Assembly (NCBI GenBank): GCA_027619145.1
Contig: JAQCGA010000203.1
Location: forward strand, 1-7,176
Direction: 5' to 3'
DNA: 7,176 bases
DNA from: a bacterium
GTDB taxonomy: Bacteria; Latescibacterota; UBA2968; GCA-2709665
The translations under genes were made by a program, and so were the position numbers. The notes under the pieces are model-generated. The model was not told where the DNA came from. It was given only the letters and a program-made list of their open reading frames with translations, and searched no databases. Below, piece by piece: positions 1 through 6,139 of the stretch (its first letter is position 1; the number at the start of each line of letters is the position of its first letter).

Positions 1-1
1 G

Positions 2-958
2 GAGGCATACGATTATGCGTACGAGGTCTCGGAACTGGATTTTGCTTCGGTGAGCCACCAGCAGAATTCGGCGAATTTTCCGTTTTCGAACAAACACTGG
101 CAGGAGTATCTGGAGATCAATGAACGTTTCAATAAGAAGGAGCGTTTTGCCACACTGCCAATTTGTGAGCATTATAGCGGGTACGGGCACCGGCACGCGC
201 TGTTTCGGGACGTAGAGGATGCGGGGAGGTTTCCTGTTGGAGTGGATTACTGGGGGCCTCCGTATGATGCGGCCAACCACCCGGATCGTCTGTGGGCGCA
301 TCTGAGAGAAGCAGAGGCGTTGACGTTTCCACACCATATGAAGTTTATTCGGGCAACGGATTTCAGTATTCCGCCGAATCCGCTGGAGCCGGTGATGGAG
401 GTGAGTTCCCGCTGGGGAATCTCGGAAGTAGGAGGAGACCACAGTGCCCAGTATGCGTTGTCTCAGGGGCGGCGCATGGGGTTTATTGGAGGTACGGATA
501 ATCAGCTCGGACAACCGGGGTCGGGTACGCATGGATATAACGAGGGGCGAGGTTGGACGGCGGTGTTGACAAAGTCGCTGGACCGATACGAAATTTATGA
601 TGCGATTTTGAAGCGGCGATGTTATGCGACAACCGGGGCGAAGATGCTGCTGTTTTTTGCGCTGGGCAATCATCTGATGGGTGAAGAGGTCTCGGGTTGG
701 ACAGGAGATCGCATGTTTCAGATTCTGGTGGCCGGTACGGGGCCGATTGAGCGCGTGGAAGTCGTTCGCAATGGCGAGGTTGTGTTTGAGCATCTGGCCA
801 GTGAAGATGTGGTGGAGACGGTGTTTTGTGACCGAGATGCGCCTGCGTTTTGCGAGCCGGCGTTTCCCGGGTTGGCACCGTTTTGTTACTATTATTTGAG
901 GGTTACGCAACAAGATCGGAATCAGGCGTGGTCGTCACCGATATGGATTTCTCCGTAG
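2..958 (+). CDS. PHP-superfamily / DUF3604-like protein, 5' truncated by window edge
   Basis: The frame is open from base 2 to the TAG at 956-958, giving 318 residues, and the true start lies upstream. The GTG at 50 has no ribosome site before it and sits inside a conserved-looking strand (LDFASVS), so it is not taken as the start. Seen: a PHP-like core with LDFASVSHQQN near the left edge, YGHRHALF, LTFPHHMKF (bases 323-349), MEVSSRWGISE, and GGTDNQLGQPG (bases 488-520). These are followed by the DUF3604-typical stretch GWTAVL...EIYDAILKRRCYATTGAKMLL. The C-terminus is a probable beta-sandwich with PIERVEVVRNGEVV and the ending YYYLRVTQQDRNQAWSSPIWISP. Known: PHP proteins are metal-dependent phosphoesterases; DUF3604 members have no settled substrate and often lie beside sulfatases. 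Odd: two expected metal-binding histidines appear as glutamine (see findings). The gene ends 16 nt before the sulfatase, so they are probably co-transcribed. Family call fairly sure; activity unknown. Confidence 0.8.
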   Translation, partial: EAYDYAYEVSELDFASVSHQQNSANFPFSNKHWQEYLEINERFNKKERFATLPICEHYSGYGHRHALFRDVEDAGRFPVGVDYWGPPYDAANHPDRLWAHLREAEALTFPHHMKFIRATDFSIPPNPLEPVMEVSSRWGISEVGGDHSAQYALSQGRRMGFIGGTDNQLGQPGSGTHGYNEGRGWTAVLTKSLDRYEIYDAILKRRCYATTGAKMLLFFALGNHLMGEEVSGWTGDRMFQILVAGTGPIERVEVVRNGEVVFEHLASEDVVETVFCDRDAPAFCEPAFPGLAPFCYYYLRVTQQDRNQAWSSPIWISP

Positions 959-964
959 GATTAC

Positions 965-970
965 AGGAGG
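965..970 (+). promoter_or_regulatory. Shine-Dalgarno site of the sulfatase gene
   Basis: A perfect AGGAGG ends 4 nt before the ATG at 975. It lies in the 16-nt gap after the preceding stop codon and fixes the sulfatase start. No room exists here for a separate promoter, which supports co-transcription with the upstream gene. Confidence 0.85.
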
Positions 971-974
971 GCGT

Positions 975-2315
975 ATGAATTCCGACAGGCCCAACGTGCT
1001 GGTGTTTATGCCGCACGATCTGGGAGATCATCTGGGGTGTTATGGGCATGGGACGGTGAAGAGTCCGAACATTGACCGGCTGGCGTCGGAGGGTGTTCGG
1101 TTTGACGCATATTTTACGGCGTCGCCCGAGTGTACGCCCAGCAGGGCGGGTATGTTGACGGGGCTGTTCACGCATCAGAGTGGATTGATGGGTTTGTGCC
1201 ATCGGGGGTGGGAATTCAATCCGGGCACACGTCATCTGGCCGGGTTGTTGGCAGACGGCGGGTACGAGACGCACCTGTTCGGGTTACAGCACGAGACGGG
1301 GGGCGCACCCGATGTGCTGGGGTACCGGCATGCCCATAGTCAGCAAGACAAGCATGCAGGGCCGGTGTGCGGGTCTGTTGTAGAGTTTTTGGAGGGTGCC
1401 GAAGCGAAGGCAGGGCCATGGTTTGCACACGTGGGGTTTTTCGATGTGCATAGGGCGTGGAAAGAGGAGTCTTCGTTTGATCCGGAGACGATTGATGTCC
1501 CGCCGTATTTACCGGATAACGCAGAAGTGCGCAAAGATTTAATGCATTTTCATCAGAATATTTTGGAGATGGATGAAGCGGTGGGTACGGTGTTGGCATC
1601 CTTACGCGAAACGGGTTTGGATCGAGATACGGTGGTAATTTTTACGACCGATCACGGCTGTCCGTTTCCACGCGCGAAGTCCACCTTTTACGATTCGGGT
1701 ATCCGGATTCCGTTTCTGGTACATCGGGCAGGCCGGTATGAAGGTGGCCGGGTGACTGGTGAGTTGTTGAGCAATGTGGATTTTACGCCAACGGTGCTGG
1801 AACTGTGCGGTTGTCCGGTTCCAGAGGGACTTGCAGGGCGAAGTTTCCGGGCGTTGCTGGATGGCGAAACGTACGAAGATCGGGATACAATTTTTGGGAC
1901 GATGTATTATGATTCGTGTTACGATCCGATGCATTATGTGCGGACGAAGACGCACAAATATATTCGGTCGTTTGCCGTAACGCCGGAAGACGCAGAAGGT
2001 GCAGACCCGGAGATGCTGGCTCCCCATAAAACGGGTACCTGGATCCGGGCAAATGACAACGACGTGGGAAGTAGTTATTCGTGGAAATCTATTGCGGATC
2101 AGGAGCATGCTCCGCCTCCGCCGGAAGAATTGTACGATTTGCGGACCGATCCGCTGGAGCAGAAGAATTTGGTGGGTGATCCTTCTGCAACGGCGGTTCT
2201 TGAGGAGATGCGGGAGCGAATGCATGAATTGATGGTGCAGACGAGTTCTCCACTTTTGTCCGGCCATGTGTCGCCGGAGTTGTCGTCTACACGGAACCAG
2301 CGAAAAAACCAATAA
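975..2315 (+). CDS. Type I (formylglycine-dependent) sulfatase, heparan N-sulfatase-like
   Basis: The product is 446 residues and would hydrolyse a sulfate ester or sulfamate; the substrate is unknown. The signature CTPSR is at residues 53-57 within ECTPSRAGMLTG, so Cys53 is the residue expected to be oxidised to formylglycine. Other active-site elements in order are PHDLGDHLGCYG (His14, Asp15), LMGLCHRGW (71-79), GLQHE (His106), FFDVHR (His159) and TTDHGCPFPRAK (Asp226, His227, Lys235). The HRGW and DHGxxFPRAK segments resemble the SGSH (N-sulfoglucosamine sulfohydrolase) group more than arylsulfatase A-type enzymes. The usual first Asp-Asp metal pair reads His-Asp here. There is no signal peptide: the protein opens MNSDRPNVLVFMPHD, directly in the first core strand. 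This suggests a cytoplasmic enzyme, unlike most secreted sulfatases. The C-terminal part contains LYDLRTDPLEQKNLVGDP, typical of sulfatase C-domains. The start is fixed by AGGAGG 4 nt upstream. No formylglycine-generating enzyme is in the window. Confidence 0.93.
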   Translation: MNSDRPNVLVFMPHDLGDHLGCYGHGTVKSPNIDRLASEGVRFDAYFTASPECTPSRAGMLTGLFTHQSGLMGLCHRGWEFNPGTRHLAGLLADGGYETHLFGLQHETGGAPDVLGYRHAHSQQDKHAGPVCGSVVEFLEGAEAKAGPWFAHVGFFDVHRAWKEESSFDPETIDVPPYLPDNAEVRKDLMHFHQNILEMDEAVGTVLASLRETGLDRDTVVIFTTDHGCPFPRAKSTFYDSGIRIPFLVHRAGRYEGGRVTGELLSNVDFTPTVLELCGCPVPEGLAGRSFRALLDGETYEDRDTIFGTMYYDSCYDPMHYVRTKTHKYIRSFAVTPEDAEGADPEMLAPHKTGTWIRANDNDVGSSYSWKSIADQEHAPPPPEELYDLRTDPLEQKNLVGDPSATAVLEEMRERMHELMVQTSSPLLSGHVSPELSSTRNQRKNQ

Positions 2316-2348
2316 TGGGAAGACTACAGATCGTAAGCCGTTACTCCG

Positions 2349-2354
2349 GGAGGG
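2349..2354 (+). promoter_or_regulatory. Shine-Dalgarno site choosing the GGT-like start
   Basis: GGAGGG ends 4 nt before the ATG at 2359, the same spacing as the sulfatase gene. It favours 2359 over an in-frame start at 2266. The longer form would overlap the sulfatase by 50 nt and add 31 residues with no family similarity. Confidence 0.75.
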
Positions 2355-2358
2355 ACAG

Positions 2359-3975
2359 ATGGTTGAAGGCAAAGAGGTGATTTCTGAATATGGGGCCGTG
2401 GCAACCGGACCGGAAGAGGCGGCCCGTGTAGGTGCCCGGGTGCTGGAACAGGGTGGGAACGCGATGGATGCAGCAGCGGCAACAAGCGTGGCCTGCTGTA
2501 TGCTGGAACCGGCGCGAACGGGTGTGGGCGGGTACGTGTTATGCGGGGTGGTGCTGGAAGGGAAGACCGGTCGGGTGTGGTCTCTGGATGCCAATTCGAT
2601 AGCACCTGCGGCGGCTCATGAGAAGATGTACGAGGTGTTGCCGATGCAGGCAGGGGTGAAGCGGATTAATGAGAATGAGTACTTTTGTTCGGTGAAAGAT
2701 GATGTAAATGTGTGGGGATCGCTGGCTGTGGGGCCGCCGGGGGTGATGGCGGGTGTGGGGACGTTATGGGAGCGGTGGGGGCGGCTGAAGTGGCCGGCGA
2801 TTTTGGAGCCTTCACTGACGCTTCTGGAAGATGGGTTTCCCTACGGTTCTACCGCAGGGCATATTGCAAATCTGGAGGATGTGATCCGGAAGTTTGAATC
2901 GACGGCAGAGCATTTGATGCCGGAGGGCAAGGTTCCTTCAGCGGAAGATATATGGCATCGCCGGGATATGGAAAAGACGCTGGCACGGGTGTCTGAGGCG
3001 GGATGGCAAGATTTTTACGAAGGAGAGATAGGGCACCAGATTGCGGATTATATTCTGGAGACCGGTGGGGTGATGACGCGGCAGGATATGGCATCGTACC
3101 GGCCACGGATTACGGAGGCGTACGGAACCAGGTATCGAAATGCGGATGTGTACGCGGCCATTTTGCCCAATGGGGGGCTGTCCAGTCTACAGGTGCTGAA
3201 TATGCTGGAATGTTTTAAACCGGTGTCTGACGATACGGTGGAGTACTGGCATCGGTTTGCTGAGGTGCTCAAGCTGGTGTGGCGAGATCGGTTGCGTTAT
3301 TTAGGCGATCCGGATTTCGTGGATGTACCCATTGCGCGGTTGTTAAGCAAAGACTATGCGGCTGGACGGATGGAGACGGCTCGGCAGTTTCCGGAATATG
3401 TGGATCGCCTGGTGCCTCCTCCAGCGGGCGATGCGGGACACGGTACGCAACATGTGTCTACGGCGGATGCGGAAGGAAATGTGGTTTCGGTAACGATTTC
3501 GCATGGCGGCGCGTTCGGGTCATGCGTGACGGTGCCGGGTACGGGCATTCTTTTGGGGCATGGGATGTGTCGGCTGGATCCGAGGCCTGGAGGAAGGAAT
3601 TCGGTGGCTTCAAAGAAACGTCCGCTGAACAATACAGCGCCGATGGTTGTACGTTTGCCAGACCGGGATGTGGCGGCGGGGCTTCCGGGTGGGCGGAGGA
3701 TTATTAGTGTGAACGCTCGCGTGGTTCAGCAGATTGTGGATGAAGGAGTAACTTCACACCATGCTGCGATTGCACCCCGGATGCATGTACAGACGGACGA
3801 GCCGGTGATGGTGACCGAGTCTCTGGATGGGAAGATTGTGAAGGGGTTGCAGGAGATGGGGCACGAGGTGGAGGTGGTGAAGGGAGTGGCCGGGCAGGTG
3901 CATTGCGCGGAATATTTGAAAGCCGGTGGGAAGGTTCGGGCTGGCGGCGATGTTTGGGCAGCTGGGGTAGGGTGA
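2359..3975 (+). CDS. Gamma-glutamyltransferase-family Ntn-hydrolase with altered substrate site
   Basis: The product is 538 residues, close to the usual length for the family. Classical GGTs are made as a precursor that cuts itself before a threonine, which becomes the nucleophile acting on a gamma-glutamyl amide. Seen: N-terminal GAVATGPEEAARVGARVLEQ, GGNAMDAAAATSVACCMLEP, GVGGYVL, then LDANSIAP (76-83). The processing site is at HGTQH with Thr363 as predicted nucleophile, giving subunits of about 362 and 176 residues. FGSCVTVPGTGILL, KKRPLNNTAP (419-428) and LPGGRRII (Gly444, Gly445) follow. The fold and processing residues are kept, but the residues that hold gamma-glutamate in E. coli GGT are mostly replaced (see findings). 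The enzyme is therefore more likely an amidase or acylase on another substrate than a glutathione enzyme. No signal peptide is seen, whereas many GGTs are exported. It lies 43 nt after the sulfatase and probably shares its transcript. Family call secure; substrate unknown. Confidence 0.9.
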   Translation: MVEGKEVISEYGAVATGPEEAARVGARVLEQGGNAMDAAAATSVACCMLEPARTGVGGYVLCGVVLEGKTGRVWSLDANSIAPAAAHEKMYEVLPMQAGVKRINENEYFCSVKDDVNVWGSLAVGPPGVMAGVGTLWERWGRLKWPAILEPSLTLLEDGFPYGSTAGHIANLEDVIRKFESTAEHLMPEGKVPSAEDIWHRRDMEKTLARVSEAGWQDFYEGEIGHQIADYILETGGVMTRQDMASYRPRITEAYGTRYRNADVYAAILPNGGLSSLQVLNMLECFKPVSDDTVEYWHRFAEVLKLVWRDRLRYLGDPDFVDVPIARLLSKDYAAGRMETARQFPEYVDRLVPPPAGDAGHGTQHVSTADAEGNVVSVTISHGGAFGSCVTVPGTGILLGHGMCRLDPRPGGRNSVASKKRPLNNTAPMVVRLPDRDVAAGLPGGRRIISVNARVVQQIVDEGVTSHHAAIAPRMHVQTDEPVMVTESLDGKIVKGLQEMGHEVEVVKGVAGQVHCAEYLKAGGKVRAGGDVWAAGVG

Positions 3976-3998
3976 GAAGGGGAATTCAAGAGCGGCTC

Positions 3999-4022
3999 AC
4001 GCAAAGGCGCAAAGACGCGAAG
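3999..4022 (+). repeat. Three imperfect tandem 8-nt units (acgcaaag type)
   Basis: The units read acgcaaag, gcgcaaag and acgcgaag, directly adjacent. They lie 24 nt after the stop of the GGT-like gene, in the only sizeable intergenic gap. From memory, very similar CGCAAAG(A/G)CGCAAAG stretches are scattered through intergenic DNA of many unrelated bacteria, so this is probably one copy or remnant of such a dispersed repeat. Its function is unknown. Confidence 0.6.
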
Positions 4023-4072
4023 AAAAACTGGAGTTGTTGCCGGGTGGGGTGAAAGAGCGGAAAAAAGAAGAG

Positions 4073-4102
4073 TTGACAGGTGCCGTATATCTTGCTTATT
4101 TA
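4073..4102 (+). promoter_or_regulatory. Candidate sigma-70-type promoter for the membrane-protein genes
   Basis: A perfect TTGACA (-35) lies at 4073-4078. With an 18-nt spacer the -10 would be TATTTA (4097-4102). With a 17-nt spacer it would be TTATTT (4096-4101), preceded by an extended-type TG at 4093-4094. Both -10 matches are weak. Transcription would begin near 4109, leaving a leader of about 55 nt before the ATG at 4163. No operator or riboswitch is evident in that leader. Confidence 0.4.
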
Positions 4103-4162
4103 GACGGCGGAAAAACCAACAACTGGTTGTCTTATTTGTAGTTCCGAGACCTGGGATTGATT

Positions 4163-6124
4163 ATGGCTCAGTCTTTTCGGGTACCTGTGGCTACCGAAGT
4201 TCCAGCCCCTCGGGGGGTAAGCGCCCGGTCTATTATTCTGGGGGTGGGGGTGGCTGCGGCCTCCAGCCTCTGGGTGAATTATATAGAATATGTCATTCAT
4301 GCTTCACGGCAGATGACGGGCAGTCATTTCCCCATTGGGGTTTTGATGGCGTATTTGTGCCTGGTGCTGGTGCTCAATCCGGCGTGTCGAAAATTGGCGC
4401 GGCGGTACACCCTGTCTGCAACGGAACTGCGGGTGGTGTTGGCCTGTGGGCTGGTGGGGGGCACCATTCCTTCGGTGGGGGTAACGGGCTATTTGCTGGG
4501 GGCCATTGCGGCACCGTTTTACTTTGCGAATCCGGAGAATCAGTGGGGAGAGTATTTTCACCCGAATATCCCGGAATGGTTGGCACCGCGCAATGTGAAT
4601 GGAACGCTGGATTATTTGTATGAGGGGTTGCCGCCGGGCGCGTCGATTCCCTGGCATGCCTGGTATGTGCCGGTTGTTTGTTGGATGGCTCTGGTCGGAG
4701 CGCTGTTTGTGGCCTGTTTGTGTGTTGCGGTTATTTTGCGCAAGCAGTGGGTGGAGAGCGAACGGCTGACGTACCCGGTGTTAACGCCGGTGCTGGAGCT
4801 GACCAGCCGGTCGGAACGGAGGGATTTTCCCCGGTTGTTTCGGATTGGATTTGGGATTGCGTTTGGTATTATGTGCTGGAATATGGTGAATTATTTTGTG
4901 CCAGGGTTTCCCAAGATTCCGAATATTCAGTGGGGGCCGTGGATCAAGTTCGAGCGGTATTTCCCCGGGGTGTGGACGCGCATCAATATGTTCATTATTT
5001 CGTTTGCGTATTTTGCGAATACAGATGTGTTGTTCAGTCTCTGGTTTTTTGATTTGTTATTTATTTTGCGCAGTGGAATTTTGAACCGATTGGGCTACAA
5101 TGCAAGCTCCTGGGCGCATGCATCGGCAGATTTTGCGTGGATTCCGCTGGGTGCGTTTTTTGCACTGGTGTTCTGGAGCCTGTGGACGGCGCGGGGGCAT
5201 TTGAAGGCGGTCTTCCGACAGGCATTGGGGGGAGATGCGGGCCTGGATGAGTCCGAGGAGATGATGTCTTACCGCACGGCTGCGCTGGGTCTTGTGTTGA
5301 GCCTGGTGTTCGTGGTGTTCTGGTTGTGGCGGGCGGGTATGGACTCGGCGGTGGCCTGTCTGTTTGTGTTTGCGGCGCTGGTGATGTATATCGGTGTGGC
5401 GCGGATTGTGTCAGACGTGGGGCTGGTGTTTGTGAGCATGCCGGTAGGGCCACAGCGGTTTGTGACATCGCTGTTGGGGACGCGAAATATTACGGAATCC
5501 AGTTTTACTTCGTTGGCATTTACGAATGCGTTGTATTCGTACGGCAAGGGTCTGTTCATGCCGGCAATGAGCCATGTGGCTAAAATTTCGGATGCCTGTC
5601 CGAAGGAGGGAAGGCCCCGGGTTTTGGCGGGGGTGTTTGGGGCGTTTCTGGTGACGACGTTTGCGACCATTGCATTTACGCTGTACCTGGGGTACCGAGA
5701 TGGAGCGTATAATTTTAACGACTATCCATTCAACCATTACAGCATCTACGGGTTTACTTCTGCGATGTCACAGATGAAAAACCCACAGCCCCCCGACGTT
5801 GCTCAACTTGGGCTGTTTGGTGTTGGTGCGGGCGTGATGTCTCTGCTTACTTTTTTGAAGTATCGCTTCGCGTGGTGGCCGTTTCATCCGGTAGGGTTCG
5901 CGTTGAGTGGGACCAGTACCTATGTGCGGTATGGTGTATTTTCGGTGTTTCTGGCCTGGGCAATCAAGGCGTTTTTGCTGCGGATGGGCGGTGCCGAGAT
6001 GTATCGACGCTACCAGCCGTTTTTTCTGGGGATACTGACGGGGTATACTGCAGGGATTACGCTGTCGCTGGTGGTGGACATGATCTGGTTTCCAGGGGCG
6101 GGGCACTCGATTCACGGATATTGA
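4163..6124 (+). CDS. DUF6785/DUF6784 polytopic membrane protein, probable transporter (copy 1)
   Basis: The product is 653 residues with about 14 hydrophobic segments. By eye the main ones are near 22-40, 56-74, 88-120, 165-192, 228-245, 274-302, 326-342, 371-389, 396-413, 488-509, 548-565, 587-606 and 617-640. Family marks: LNPACRKLARR, IPSVGVTGYLLG, PFYFANPENQW (118-128), HPNIPEWLAPR, the cytosolic-looking RKQWVESERLTYP (193-205), PNIQWGPW (253-260), NRLGYNASS and, in the DUF6784-like half, WWPFHPVGFALSGT followed by RRYQPFFLGILTGY. From memory these match DUF6785 then DUF6784, a family of unproven function; the RKQW...P motif recalls OPT-type transporters. The start is ATG 4163 rather than TTG 4157: GGGA at 4153-4156 fits it, and the paralogue also starts MA. 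The gene follows a 187-bp gap with its own candidate promoter and is 15 nt from its paralogue. Inner-membrane uptake of a small substrate is inferred, not shown. Confidence 0.85.
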   Translation: MAQSFRVPVATEVPAPRGVSARSIILGVGVAAASSLWVNYIEYVIHASRQMTGSHFPIGVLMAYLCLVLVLNPACRKLARRYTLSATELRVVLACGLVGGTIPSVGVTGYLLGAIAAPFYFANPENQWGEYFHPNIPEWLAPRNVNGTLDYLYEGLPPGASIPWHAWYVPVVCWMALVGALFVACLCVAVILRKQWVESERLTYPVLTPVLELTSRSERRDFPRLFRIGFGIAFGIMCWNMVNYFVPGFPKIPNIQWGPWIKFERYFPGVWTRINMFIISFAYFANTDVLFSLWFFDLLFILRSGILNRLGYNASSWAHASADFAWIPLGAFFALVFWSLWTARGHLKAVFRQALGGDAGLDESEEMMSYRTAALGLVLSLVFVVFWLWRAGMDSAVACLFVFAALVMYIGVARIVSDVGLVFVSMPVGPQRFVTSLLGTRNITESSFTSLAFTNALYSYGKGLFMPAMSHVAKISDACPKEGRPRVLAGVFGAFLVTTFATIAFTLYLGYRDGAYNFNDYPFNHYSIYGFTSAMSQMKNPQPPDVAQLGLFGVGAGVMSLLTFLKYRFAWWPFHPVGFALSGTSTYVRYGVFSVFLAWAIKAFLLRMGGAEMYRRYQPFFLGILTGYTAGITLSLVVDMIWFPGAGHSIHGY

Positions 6125-6139
6125 CGGTTGGGAAGAAAT

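Noticed and set aside
50..958. GTG at 50 as the true start of the first gene
   Set aside because: No ribosome site precedes it, the frame stays open to base 2, and the residues before it continue a PHP-like strand.
2266..2358. A 31-residue N-terminal extension of the GGT-like protein
   Set aside because: It overlaps the sulfatase end, has no family similarity, and a good GGAGGG site lies right before the ATG at 2359.
1602..2594. Long open frame on the - strand (330 codons) across the sulfatase/GGT junction
   Set aside because: The translation is rich in Arg, Pro, His and Thr without any domain, as expected for the antisense of a G/T-rich coding strand. Strong homology lies on the + strand.
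4113..4127. Small inverted repeat aacca-acaac-tggtt as a terminator or operator
   Set aside because: The stem is only 5 bp, A/T-containing and not followed by a real U-tract. It falls within chance expectation.
4240..4253. G-run (gggggtgggggtgg) as a possible G-quadruplex
   Set aside because: The run simply encodes Gly-Val-Gly-Val in a membrane helix, and the paralogue has a similar run for the same residues. There is no sign of conservation beyond the codons.
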